Part shown: positions 8,509-16,710 of the stretch, in pieces
How positions within the stretch are numbered: position 1 is the stretch's first letter
How the letters are laid out: each line of letters begins with the position of its first letter
Assembly: GCA_041662005.1 (NCBI GenBank)
Contig: JBAZTJ010000021.1
Span: forward strand, 1-29,174
Reading direction: 5' to 3'
Origin: DATHXC01 sp041662005
Lineage (GTDB): Bacteria; Pseudomonadota; Gammaproteobacteria; Burkholderiales; Methylophilaceae
Length of the DNA: 29,174 nucleotides
Made by a program: the position numbers and the translations under genes
The notes under the pieces: generated by a model
The model's database searches: none
Told to the model about the DNA's origin: nothing
The model's input: the letters and a program-made list of their open reading frames with translations, nothing else

Positions 8509-10108
8509 TAGATTTTCTGACTTGTATGGTAAACAGGCTACTTGGGTTGCGGTTGGTGTATTTAATTGTAGCGCTATTTGCTTCGCATAGCTCACGGGCG
8601 ATATAAAGACCTAAACCCGTTCCTGTCGCTTCAGTGGTAAAGAATGGTTCAAACAGATGGGCTTGCACTTGTTCAGATATGCCGGGGCCATCGTCCACAA
8701 TCTCCATGCTGGCGTGGCGACTTCGGGCTGTCGTGCGTAATGTCAGAGTCAGGCTGGCTTCTGTTTTCCGGCTATGCCGCCAGCCATTCCGGCATAAATT
8801 CCATAGAACTTGGTGTAAGTGCCTTCTGTCGAACAGGATATGTACTAGCTTGCTTTCCAGGTGGAGTTGAAACCTGTCGGCCGTGATGTTCTCTATCTGG
8901 CAGAACTGCTCATGAAAATCGCTGAGAAAGTCATTGAGAGTGATGCTTTCTTGCTTGGTGCGGTCACGCCTGTTCAGCTCCAGCACATCCTTGACCATCT
9001 GGTCCATACGCTGCACATTGTCGGAAATGATCTGCAGCATGCGCTCGGAGGCGGGGTCCCGTACCTCATCTTCCTGTAGCAATTGGGTGGCATGGCTGAT
9101 TGCGCTCAATGGGTTGCGTATTTCGTGGGCAATATTGGCCGTTAGCTGGCCCAGAGCGGCGAGCTTTAGTTGCTGTGCCTGTGCCTGCATCTGGCTCCAA
9201 TCCTCAATGAAAATGACCGCGCCTTGCTTGCGATCGGTACCCACAGGCATAAAGCGTAATTTAAGTTCTTTTTCGGCGGATGTCAGTTTGGCGGTACTTG
9301 ATTTTAAGGTGTTTTCTTCACTCATCCAGTGATGCATGAACCCTGCCAGCTCGGGTGAGTAATCTTCGAGGAGCTGAGAGTGTGAATCTTTATTGTTGAT
9401 GTTAAGCAAGTCAGCGGCTTGGCTATTATGGTGACGTACTTTGAACTCATTATCGACAACCAGTACGCCATCCTGCATTTCCTGTGTAATCAGTGCGTTA
9501 ATCTGCCCCAGATTTTCCAGGTCAACTTTGTGCTGCGATGCTAGCGACTCGCTGTGAAAAGTCCGTTTTGCAAAACTATGCGCCAGCCAGGCCGTAGCGA
9601 AGCAGCTCAGGCACAGCATCACGGCGTGGGTGTAGTCATCGTAGTGCTCATCCCATGAAATCAGCTGGTATGACTGCTCCAGCAGCAGTGAGATACTGGC
9701 GACGGCTGCATAAAATAAAGCCAGCCTGCCCTGGCTAATCAGGCTGGCGGCAGCAATTGCAATGACCAGTAATAAGCCTAAGCCGCTTTTGATGCCTCCG
9801 GCGGCGTACATCAGTATCACGATGAAGCAGATATCGGTGATGACTAGCAAGGTGACCTGACGGTCAAATTTTGGCCATCTTAGCCAGGTAAAGACAGTGG
9901 CTAACAGGCCAAATATAAAATAACCGGCGGCGAACTCAAGATACAGCGTGCCATTGTAGTTATCGCGTAAGCCTTTTTCCGATATGAGAAAGTGCGAGCC
10001 TATGAAAATGCCGGCGATGATGATGCGATATAGATTGAATACGCTTATAGAGCGCCAGTAAGTATTGGTCTCGTTATTATTAACGGCTAGCCCGGCGATG
10101 GCATTCAT
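8501..10108 (-). CDS. pilS: Sensor histidine kinase PilS
   Basis: 535 residues, normal for PilS. The N-terminal half has about six membrane helices (roughly 26-44, 57-75, 86-104, 107-124, 130-147, 162-178). A PAS-like domain follows (about 204-300: M-Q-D-G-V-L-V-V-D-N). The HisKA domain carries the phospho-acceptor H328 in N-I-A-H-E-I-R-N-P-L-S-A-I. The HATPase domain shows the N-box (L-W-N-L-C-R-N-G-W-R-H), D-D-G-P-G-I and T-G-L-G-L-Y-I-A-R-E. In the family it senses the membrane pilin inventory and signals to PilR. Its start overlaps the stop of the PP0621 gene (ATGA) and its stop overlaps the pilR start, so all three are co-translated. No pilin genes are in the window. Confidence 0.93.
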   Translation of the reverse strand: MNAIAGLAVNNNETNTYWRSISVFNLYRIIIAGIFIGSHFLISEKGLRDNYNGTLYLEFAAGYFIFGLLATVFTWLRWPKFDRQVTLLVITDICFIVILMYAAGGIKSGLGLLLVIAIAAASLISQGRLALFYAAVASISLLLEQSYQLISWDEHYDDYTHAVMLCLSCFATAWLAHSFAKRTFHSESLASQHKVDLENLGQINALITQEMQDGVLVVDNEFKVRHHNSQAADLLNINNKDSHSQLLEDYSPELAGFMHHWMSEENTLKSSTAKLTSAEKELKLRFMPVGTDRKQGAVIFIEDWSQMQAQAQQLKLAALGQLTANIAHEIRNPLSAISHATQLLQEDEVRDPASERMLQIISDNVQRMDQMVKDVLELNRRDRTKQESITLNDFLSDFHEQFCQIENITADRFQLHLESKLVHILFDRRHLHQVLWNLCRNGWRHSRKTEASLTLTLRTTARSRHASMEIVDDGPGISEQVQAHLFEPFFTTEATGTGLGLYIARELCEANSATIKYTNRNPSSLFTIQVRKSNA

Positions 10109-10341
10109 GAGGGTTGTTTGCTATGCGCTTCGCAACAGAAGTATTGACCTTCAATAAGCAGGCTATCGCTTTTTGGCAGGTGCACGCCGCAATGGGCGCA
10201 TTGCACCATAGTTTCAGACATGCTTTCAGCGGCCTCTGCAGCAGTTTTCGCTTTTTGTGTTGGATCTACGCTACGCCCATAACGCTTTAGCACGTTAATG
10301 ATGAGCCATATTGCAAGGGCGAGAAGGAGGATTTTTCCCAT
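10105..10341 (-). CDS. PP0621-family small membrane protein with CxxC motif
   Basis: 78 residues from ATG 10341, preferred over an ATG at 10404 because translation from 10341 begins directly with a membrane helix (G-K-I-L-L-L-A-L-A-I-W-L-I-I-N-V-L) and a GGAGG-type sequence is not needed to explain the longer form. After the helix comes a basic/alanine-rich linker and a C-terminal knuckle C-A-H-C-G-V-H-L-P-K-S-D ending with C-C-E-A-H, which could bind zinc. It heads the pilS-pilR operon with a 4-base ATGA overlap. Proteins of this family commonly sit next to pilS in betaproteobacteria and Pseudomonas; their function is unknown. Confidence 0.8.
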   Translation of the reverse strand: MGKILLLALAIWLIINVLKRYGRSVDPTQKAKTAAEAAESMSETMVQCAHCGVHLPKSDSLLIEGQYFCCEAHSKQPS

Positions 10342-10414
10342 AATGACGCAGTCGTAGAAATAGTGTGTTGAACGGATTGTAGCGAAAAGCGCGCAGTAGA
10401 ACAAAAATCAAACC

Positions 10415-10423
10415 TGATATACT
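10415..10423 (+). promoter_or_regulatory. Candidate extended -10 promoter of the sigma-factor cluster
   Basis: TGATATACT (TG-n-TATACT) matches an extended -10 element, about 74 bases before the sigma-factor start. No clear -35 is present, as is usual for extended -10 promoters. Unverified. Confidence 0.4.
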
Positions 10424-10496
10424 CTGCGGGCAGGTAATAATTCAGTAAGTTTGATGCAGTAAAGCATGAAATCAGGATAGCGTAGATATTTAATAG

Positions 10497-11066
10497 ATGG
10501 CAACAGCACAGGAATTATCAGACTTTCTCGCACAAGTAGAGCGCCGCGCTTTTAAACAGACGGCCTATGCCGTACGGGATGATCATGCTGCTCTCGATAT
10601 AGTGCAGGATGCCATGTTAAAGCTCGCTGAGAACTATGGTGCGCGTCCGGTAAGCGAGTATCCCATGTTGTTTCAGCGCATATTGCAAAACACCATGCGG
10701 GATTACTGGCGTAGGCAAAAAGTCCGTAACCTGTGGACCACCCTGCTGTCATCGTTTGGCGGGACTGGTGAGGATGGGGATGAGCGCGATCCGCTGGAAA
10801 CCCTGGAGTCGGATGACAATGACGATAGTGATGAGCCGCCGGCGCAGCTTGAGCGCAGCCAGACTATTGCTATAATTGAAGCGGCCTTACAAAAGTTACC
10901 TGCACGTCAACGCGAAGCATTTGTGATGCGTTACTGGGAGGAAATGGACGTGGCTGAAACTGCCGCTGCAATGGGCTGTTCGCAAGGTAGCGTTAAAACG
11001 CACTGTTCCCGCGCGGTGCATGCTCTTGCCATCGCGCTGGAAAAAAGTGGACTTAAAAAGTCATAG
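10497..11066 (+). CDS. RNA polymerase sigma factor (sigma-70/ECF type)
   Basis: 189 residues. Region 2 spans about 8-75 (A-L-D-I-V-Q-D-A-M-L-K-L-A and the Q-R-I-L-Q-N-T-M-R-D-Y-W-R-R-Q DNA-melting helix). A very acidic linker (about 80-120, many D and E) follows, then region 4 (about 125-180) with L-P-A-R-Q-R-E-A-F-V-M-R-Y-W-E and a helix-turn-helix ending C-S-Q-G-S-V-K-T-H-C-S-R-A. It lacks sigma regions 1 and 3, as ECF factors do. It is followed by a DUF3619 membrane protein (a candidate anti-sigma), a DUF3106 exported protein and an RDD protein, an arrangement that recurs in betaproteobacteria. The target regulon and signal are not known to me. Confidence 0.9.
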   Translation: MATAQELSDFLAQVERRAFKQTAYAVRDDHAALDIVQDAMLKLAENYGARPVSEYPMLFQRILQNTMRDYWRRQKVRNLWTTLLSSFGGTGEDGDERDPLETLESDDNDDSDEPPAQLERSQTIAIIEAALQKLPARQREAFVMRYWEEMDVAETAAAMGCSQGSVKTHCSRAVHALAIALEKSGLKKS

Positions 11067-11181
11067 GCTTTAAAGAGATACTTAAAAGGGTCACTTAAGC
11101 TGGATAACTTGTATAAAGGCTATTAGCGCTCGAAAAATCAGAAATCGGGCTCTGGATCAACAACCAATGAAACAAGGTCGA

Positions 11182-11568
11182 ATGAATCAGGAACAAGAAA
11201 CTGCAAAAGAAATCATCCGGTTGCTGGATGAGAAAGCAGCCGTGCTGGACGACAAGATCGCTAGCGGGCTGGCTAGTGCTCGTCAGCAGGCTGTATCGGT
11301 GCATGCCCAGCGTGCGCGAGTGTCGGCGGATGCTCAGTATGGAGGTTTGTTGCGCCTGTTTGGCGATTATATTCACCATCATCGCGCATTAATGTCTACC
11401 GTAGCACTCTGCGGTGCAGTTTTAATCGCATTTGTCGTGACACAGCAGATGTCAGGGCAGGATGTATCGGAGCAGGGAGACGCTTTCCTGTTGAGTTCTG
11501 AATTACCGCCGGAAGCTTATGCGGATAAAGGTTTTGATACATGGTTAGCGCAAAACTCGCAGCATTAA
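11182..11568 (+). CDS. DUF3619-type membrane protein, candidate anti-sigma factor
   Basis: 128 residues from ATG 11182, preferred over ATG 11167 because AAGG stands 4 bases before it. The cytoplasmic N-terminal part is helical and charged (E-T-A-K-E-I-I-R-L-L-D-E), then one membrane helix (about 70-90: L-M-S-T-V-A-L-C-G-A-V-L-I-A-F-V-V) and a short acidic periplasmic tail. Single-pass topology and a position directly after a sigma-factor gene suggest an anti-sigma factor, but the ZAS zinc motif (HxxxCxxC) is absent, so this is inference only. It overlaps the next gene by 28 bases. Confidence 0.8.
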   Translation: MNQEQETAKEIIRLLDEKAAVLDDKIASGLASARQQAVSVHAQRARVSADAQYGGLLRLFGDYIHHHRALMSTVALCGAVLIAFVVTQQMSGQDVSEQGDAFLLSSELPPEAYADKGFDTWLAQNSQH

Positions 11569-11981
11569 TATTATTGATTAGTCTCGTTTCGGGTTTTGCC
11601 TATGCCGACAGTGGCGTTGAGCAAAGCTGGTCGCAACTCAGTGATAGCCAGCGCAAGGTACTGGCTCCACTGGCTTCAGACTGGGACGCCTTGCGCCCAT
11701 GGCAACGTGAGAAAATGCTGGATATCGCACGCGATTACCCAAAGATGAATGCGCAACGCCAAGAGCGGATACAACAGCACTTGTCTAACTGGAGTCGTAT
11801 GACGCCATTTGAGCGTGAGAACGCACGGAAAAAATATCAGCAGTTCCAGGCCTTGCCGCCAGAAAAGAAGCTGGAATTACGTAACAAGTGGCGTGATTAC
11901 CAGAGTCTGCCGGAAGAGCAGCGTGATGCGCTCCGCAAAGAGCACCCGGAAATTTATGGCAAGGAAGACCTGGAAAACTAG
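11541..11981 (+). CDS. DUF3106 domain exported protein
   Basis: 146 residues. A signal peptide (about 1-22, A-A-L-I-L-L-I-S-L-V-S-G-F-A-Y-A) is followed by a helical domain of short W/P/R-rich units: W-D-A-L-R-P-W-Q-R-E-K, W-S-R-M-T-P-F-E-R-E-N-A-R, F-Q-A-L-P-P-E-K-K-L-E-L-R, Y-Q-S-L-P-E-E-Q-R-D-A-L-R. The repeated L/M-x-P-x-x-x-R-x-x-x pattern is the DUF3106 hallmark. Probably periplasmic. Overlap with the upstream gene and position after a sigma-factor gene point to co-expression; its resemblance in style to periplasmic stress modulators (CpxP/RseP partners) is only an impression. Confidence 0.85.
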   Translation: MVSAKLAALILLISLVSGFAYADSGVEQSWSQLSDSQRKVLAPLASDWDALRPWQREKMLDIARDYPKMNAQRQERIQQHLSNWSRMTPFERENARKKYQQFQALPPEKKLELRNKWRDYQSLPEEQRDALRKEHPEIYGKEDLEN

Positions 11982-12017
11982 CCTTCTAGTCACATTCATT
12001 ACTCCACAGCACCCGTA

Positions 12018-12419
12018 TTGAGCACTCCCAGTCTATTCAAGCGCATTGCCAGCATGCTTTACGAAGCGCTGCTGCTGATAGCCCTGCTTGCCGCTGCCAC
12101 ACTGCTATTCCTGCAACTATTCGGCGATGCTACATTGCCGCCTAAACATTATTTTCTGCAAGCCTACCTATGGCTGATAGCAGGCGCTTACTTTGTCTGG
12201 TGCTGGATGAAGAGCGGGCAGACGCTAGCCATGCAGACCTGGCGCATCCGTGTGGTGGGGCCCAGCGGGCACTCTCTGACATTGAGCCAGGCCTGCAAAC
12301 GCTATGTGCTGGCGACCGTGTTTTTCGGGGCGGGTTTTATCTGGGCTCTATTCGACCGGGAGGGCCAGTTTCTGCATGACAGGTTGACTGGCAGTCGGCT
12401 GGTGATGGTCGAAAAATGA
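12018..12419 (+). CDS. RDD family membrane protein
   Basis: 133 residues from TTG 12018; the next in-frame ATG (12054) would remove the K-R-I-A-S-M-L-Y-E-A start of the first helix, where RDD proteins have their conserved Arg. About three membrane helices (17-36, 48-65, 90-108) and the conserved T-W-R-I-R-V-V motif and C-terminal F-D-R-E-G-Q-F-L-H-D-R-L-T-G-S-R-L. Function is unknown in most members (some are Na+/H+ antiporters). Last of the sigma-factor cluster, 36 bp after the DUF3106 gene; it ends 20 bp before the convergent lptFG stop. Confidence 0.82.
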   Translation: MSTPSLFKRIASMLYEALLLIALLAAATLLFLQLFGDATLPPKHYFLQAYLWLIAGAYFVWCWMKSGQTLAMQTWRIRVVGPSGHSLTLSQACKRYVLATVFFGAGFIWALFDREGQFLHDRLTGSRLVMVEK

Positions 12420-12439
12420 ATGTGCGTGAATAATCCGGT

Positions 12440-14605
12440 TTATCGGCGCTCTACCCAGAACAGCATGAGCAGGCCGGTGATCAAGAACAACAAAGTAGGC
12501 GTGATGGCGCTAAATAGTACCGACCAGTCATTCAATAAACCCAGATGCACAAATACACGATTCAGCACCTGATAAAAAATACCCAGCATAATCCCGGCAA
12601 AAATCTTGGCACTTGCTCCACCTGCACGCTGCTGCAGAAAACCGAAAGGCAGGGCCAGTATGACCATGACAAAACAGGCCAACGGGTAAACCATTTTTGC
12701 CCATAGTGCAACTTCATGGCGTGAAGTTTTTTGCTTGTTAAGGCTCAAGTGACGAATATAGAAATACAGATTCCAGGCGGACATCTTTTCCGGCACCACC
12801 AGTAGTACATTTAGCAGTTCCGGTCGTATCAGTGACTGCCACTGGGCTTCAGGAAAGAAGTTGGACTGGATATTGTTCTGGTTAAAATGGGTTTGAGTCA
12901 CATCACGCAATTGCCAGCCTTTACCGTCAAAACGTCCAGTTTTGGCATTGCTGATGTTGCGTAAGCGAAACTCCGGATCAAATTCGTAGATGTGGATATT
13001 GAGTAAAGCCGCATCCGGCATCACATCCTCCACATTGACAAAACTATTGCCGTCTTTCACCCCCAATCCAGAACGAAAATCCTGCGCAATGACTGAGTCA
13101 GTGGCTTTGATGCGGATACGCTGTGCAGTTTTTTCGCTTAAGGGGGTAACCAATTCGCCGACAATAAAGGTCAGCAAGGCGAATATTAAGCCAACACGTA
13201 ACAACGCAAACGCGATGCTGCTGACCGGCACACCACTGACGCGCAATATGATCAATTCTGAATGGCGTGCAAACTGGCCTAGTGCATACATGGTGCCCAC
13301 CAGTACCGCTACCGGCACGACCTCGTAGACATGACCCGGTGCACTTAATAATACGAACAGCAACACCTTGCCCAGGCCGTAACTGCCCTTGCCTATGCTT
13401 TCCAGTTCCTGAATCAGGTCGAAGAACGCGAACATCGCCAGCAGCGCAAACATGATAAACAGGATGCTGACCACGATCTCCTGCGTCAAATACCGATTGA
13501 TAATCTTCATTTGATACGCAACTTGAAAGCGCTCAGTTTTGGGATGATGGAGCTGGAAAATACGGCGGTAAAACAGATATATCGTCAACAGTAAAAAGAA
13601 CAAGTGTACCGGCCATAAGCCGATGATAGGGCTGACTTTGCCTTGGGCAAGCCAAGCCTGCATGATGCTCAATAAATTGTTATAGATGATATAAATCAGT
13701 ATGGCAATCATCATATTGGCTGAGCGTCCGGCCCGTGGGTCAACAAAGCTGAGCGGAATGGCCAGCAGCACCAGAATGAAGGCGGAAATAGGAATTGCCA
13801 GGCGCCATTGTAATTCTGCATTGTTGTTGGGGTTATGGGTTTTTAACAGCTCCATGCTGTCGGTAGACTGGGTGGTTGGCGGCTGCTGCTTCACCTCGGC
13901 AGGTTCAATGCGGATGGCGTAACTCTCGAACTGGGTGGTGGAAAACTCTGGTGTGTTCGGTTTGCCTTCGTAGCGGCGGCCCTGCTCCATCACCAGAAAG
14001 TTGTCGCCATTGGCTGCAGTGTCGCGATGACCACTGGCGGCGACTATGATGCCCAGGCGCTGGTGCTGTATGCTCTGCACGAATATATTCTTGACAACAT
14101 TACCAAGCTCATCGAAGCTCTCAATGAAGAATACGCGGTCAGCTTGCCGTGACTCCTTGAAAACACCCGGGCTGATGGATGCCAGGTCATCCCGGCTTTT
14201 GAGCTGGTCTGCAAAGTCTGCGCCCTTGTGTGTGGCCCAAGGTGTAACGAACAGGCTTAAAAAGGCAATGACCAGTATGACTGGTACTGCAAAAGTAAGC
14301 ACGGGGCGTATCCAAGCTGCAATTCCCAGCCCCGAGCTAAACCAGACCACCATCTCGCTATCGCGATGCCAGCGGGAAAGTGTTAGTAAAACCGCCAAGA
14401 ATAAGGTCAATGAGAGTAGCATGGGCTGGAACTTAATCATGCTAAAGCCCAACAAAGTGTTGATGGCATCACTGGCAAGACTGCCTTTGGCCGCGATGCC
14501 TATGTAAAATGCAGCGCGTTGCGCGACCACTATCCCGACCAGCACCACAAATGCGCCGATGGCCGTGCTAGCAAGCTCCTGGATTAGTGATCGTTTAAAG
14601 AGCAT
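12440..14605 (-). CDS. lptF-lptG: LptF-LptG fusion: LPS export ABC transporter permeases in one polypeptide
   Basis: 721 residues, twice the normal length. Residues 1-365 are a complete LptF (three N-terminal helices about 12-122, periplasmic jelly-roll about 123-265, three C-terminal helices about 268-347). Residues 366-721 are a complete LptG starting M-K-I-I-N-R-Y-L-T-Q-E-I with the same 3+3 helix plan and jelly-roll about 490-635. In the LptB2FG complex these two subunits extract lipopolysaccharide from the inner membrane and pass it to LptC/LptA. The LptF tail (F-Q-V-A-Y-Q) runs directly into the LptG start Met at 13510-13508. The codon before it is CAA, one substitution from TAA. Both halves have cytoplasmic termini, so a fusion is topologically workable. 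It is divergent from pepA, the usual betaproteobacterial neighbour of lptF. Confidence 0.92.
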   Translation of the reverse strand: MLFKRSLIQELASTAIGAFVVLVGIVVAQRAAFYIGIAAKGSLASDAINTLLGFSMIKFQPMLLSLTLFLAVLLTLSRWHRDSEMVVWFSSGLGIAAWIRPVLTFAVPVILVIAFLSLFVTPWATHKGADFADQLKSRDDLASISPGVFKESRQADRVFFIESFDELGNVVKNIFVQSIQHQRLGIIVAASGHRDTAANGDNFLVMEQGRRYEGKPNTPEFSTTQFESYAIRIEPAEVKQQPPTTQSTDSMELLKTHNPNNNAELQWRLAIPISAFILVLLAIPLSFVDPRAGRSANMMIAILIYIIYNNLLSIMQAWLAQGKVSPIIGLWPVHLFFLLLTIYLFYRRIFQLHHPKTERFQVAYQMKIINRYLTQEIVVSILFIMFALLAMFAFFDLIQELESIGKGSYGLGKVLLFVLLSAPGHVYEVVPVAVLVGTMYALGQFARHSELIILRVSGVPVSSIAFALLRVGLIFALLTFIVGELVTPLSEKTAQRIRIKATDSVIAQDFRSGLGVKDGNSFVNVEDVMPDAALLNIHIYEFDPEFRLRNISNAKTGRFDGKGWQLRDVTQTHFNQNNIQSNFFPEAQWQSLIRPELLNVLLVVPEKMSAWNLYFYIRHLSLNKQKTSRHEVALWAKMVYPLACFVMVILALPFGFLQQRAGGASAKIFAGIMLGIFYQVLNRVFVHLGLLNDWSVLFSAITPTLLFLITGLLMLFWVERR

Positions 14606-14651
14606 AAGCTGGATGAAGGGTCTTGTTTAGTAATTTTGTTTAGCAATGAGG

Positions 14652-14679
14652 TTGATTTAGGGCAAAAACGCAGGATAAT
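14652..14679 (+). promoter_or_regulatory. Candidate sigma-70 promoter of pepA
   Basis: TTGATT (14652-14657), a 16-bp spacer and GATAAT (14674-14679) lie 65 bases before the pepA start in the lptF-pepA divergent gap. Unverified. Confidence 0.45.
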
Positions 14680-14743
14680 TAAACTGGTTAATTAAAAACG
14701 AAACATGCCGTAATTAAGAAGATTCATTAAAAGGAAATCCGTA

Positions 14744-16246
14744 ATGGAATTTAGCATAAAAAGTGGTAAACCGGAAAAACTCCGTAGTGATTGCCTGATA
14801 GTCGGGGTGTTTGAGTCCCGTAAATTGTCTGTAGCGGCAGCTTCAATTGATACAGCAGCACAAGGTTTTATTTCTGAAGTTCTAAAACGTGGAGACATGG
14901 ATGGCAAGCTGGGCGCCAGCTTGTTGCTACACAGCGTGCCTGGCATATTGAGTGCGCGGGTATTGCTGGTAGGTCTTGGCAAAGAGCGTGAATTTAAAGA
15001 AAGTGATTACCGCAAGGCCGTGAGCACTTCCATCAAAGCTTTGGCAAAAACCGGCGTCACGACCGCCGCCAGTTTTCTTGCTGAAATCGCTGTTAAAAAA
15101 CAGGATGTATCGTGGAAAGTGGCGCAATTAGTAGAGGTTGCCAGTGACAGCGTTTATCGTTTTGATCAAATGAAAGGCAAGGCTGCCAAAGAGGATAGTA
15201 CTAAATCCAAGGGCATGACCCATCTGGTAATCAGTGTGCTGGAACGCAGTGAAATCAAGTCTGCAGAAGCCGGAATGAAGCAAGGCCAGGCCATCTCATC
15301 AGGTGTGCAGTTTGCCAAGGACCTGGGCAACATGCCACCCAATATATGTACTCCCACCTATCTGGCAGATCAGGCCAAGGCGCTTGCCAAAACCCATGGG
15401 TTGCATGTGCAGGTGCTGGATCGAGCTGAAATGGAAAAACTGGGCATGGGTTCCTTTCTCGGCGTGGCGCAAGGTAGCGTACAGCCGCCCAAGCTGATCG
15501 TATTGCAGCACAAAAAAGGTAAAAAGACGCAAAAGCCGGTAGTGCTAGTTGGTAAAGGCATCACCTTTGATACCGGTGGCATTTCGCTCAAGCCAGGTGC
15601 CGAGATGGATGAGATGAAGTACGACATGTGCGGTGCCGCCAGTGTGCTGGGCACTTTCAAGGCCATTGCCGAGATGGGCTTGCCGCTTAATGTGGTCGGT
15701 ATTATCCCTACCTGTGAAAACATGCCAGACGCGAATGCCATTCGCCCTGGAGATGTATTGACCAGCATGTCCGGACAGACTATCGAGGTGTTGAATACCG
15801 ATGCCGAAGGTCGCTTGATCCTGTGTGATGCACTTACTTATGCCGAACGTTTTGAGCCGGATGCGGTAGTAGATATTGCAACCCTGACCGGAGCCTGCGT
15901 TATAGCGCTGGGCCACCATGCCAGCGGCCTGTTCAGCAACAAGGACAGTCTGGCCAGGGAATTACTGCAAGCTGGTGACGATGCCGCAGATCGCGCATGG
16001 CACATGCCGTTGTGGGAAGATTACCAGCCACAGCTGGATAGCAACTTTGCCGACATGGCCAATATCGGCGGTCGTGCGGGTGGCAGTATTACTGCTGCAT
16101 GCTTCTTGTCGCGCTACACCAAAAAATATGACTGGGCACACCTGGATGTAGCAGGGACAGCGTGGAAATCTGGCAAGGAAAAAGGCTCTACTGGCCGCCC
16201 CGTGCCTTTGTTGACACAGTTCCTGATACACCGGTCAGCTAAGTAA
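14744..16246 (+). CDS. pepA: Leucyl aminopeptidase PepA (M17 family)
   Basis: 500 residues, the usual PepA length. A cytosolic, hexameric two-metal aminopeptidase; in E. coli it also binds DNA in Xer recombination and carAB control. The N-terminal macro-like domain spans about 1-165. The catalytic domain shows K271, D276, D294, D353 and E355 as metal/catalytic residues: G-K-G-I-T-F-D-T-G-G, M-K-Y-D-M-C-G-A-A and the M17 signature N-T-D-A-E-G-R-L (351-358). An AAGGA stands 8 bases before the ATG. It is followed by holC after 35 bp, as in many proteobacteria. Confidence 0.97.
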   Translation: MEFSIKSGKPEKLRSDCLIVGVFESRKLSVAAASIDTAAQGFISEVLKRGDMDGKLGASLLLHSVPGILSARVLLVGLGKEREFKESDYRKAVSTSIKALAKTGVTTAASFLAEIAVKKQDVSWKVAQLVEVASDSVYRFDQMKGKAAKEDSTKSKGMTHLVISVLERSEIKSAEAGMKQGQAISSGVQFAKDLGNMPPNICTPTYLADQAKALAKTHGLHVQVLDRAEMEKLGMGSFLGVAQGSVQPPKLIVLQHKKGKKTQKPVVLVGKGITFDTGGISLKPGAEMDEMKYDMCGAASVLGTFKAIAEMGLPLNVVGIIPTCENMPDANAIRPGDVLTSMSGQTIEVLNTDAEGRLILCDALTYAERFEPDAVVDIATLTGACVIALGHHASGLFSNKDSLARELLQAGDDAADRAWHMPLWEDYQPQLDSNFADMANIGGRAGGSITAACFLSRYTKKYDWAHLDVAGTAWKSGKEKGSTGRPVPLLTQFLIHRSAK

Positions 16247-16281
16247 ATGTTGCGAAACAGATTCAGCCTGGATGGGGCACT

Positions 16282-16710
16282 ATGACCAGAGTCGAGTTTT
16301 TCTTTAATGTAGAGAATAAGCTGGAAAAAGCCGCCGACCTTGCCGAAAGCGCTGTAAAAAAAGGCCGGCGACTGATGCTGTTTAGTGCCGATGCACAGTC
16401 AGCTACCAGGCTGGAACATTATCTTTGGTCGCAACCACCTACAGGTTTTTTGCCAAGTTGCAGGCCTGAGAGTGATCTCGCGGCTGAAACCCCTGTCATT
16501 ATCGATTGGCAGGGGGGGCAGCTGATTCATGATGATGTACTGGTTAATCTGCAAAGCCAGCATCCTCCTTTTTTCAGCCGATTTCGCCGCTTGATTGAAA
16601 TTGTGGGGGTGGATGAAGAGGACAAAGCCGCAGCGCGTATCCGTTACCGGTTTTATCGTGATCGCGGTTATGAAATTAAATCTTTTGATGTGATGGGGAA
16701 TGCCTTGTGA
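16282..16710 (+). CDS. holC: DNA polymerase III chi subunit HolC
   Basis: 142 residues, the usual length. HolC links the clamp-loader complex (through HolD) to single-stranded DNA-binding protein at the replication fork. Family features: start T-R-V-E-F-F-F-N-V, a K-K-G-R-R-L-M-L-F helix-strand, the L-W-S-Q-P-P-T-G-F-L-P segment, P-V-I-I-D-W and the C-terminal Y-R-F-Y-R-D-R-G-Y-E-I. It lies between pepA and a small acidic protein whose GTG start overlaps its stop (GTGA). In many relatives valS follows; here it does not. Confidence 0.93.
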   Translation: MTRVEFFFNVENKLEKAADLAESAVKKGRRLMLFSADAQSATRLEHYLWSQPPTGFLPSCRPESDLAAETPVIIDWQGGQLIHDDVLVNLQSQHPPFFSRFRRLIEIVGVDEEDKAAARIRYRFYRDRGYEIKSFDVMGNAL

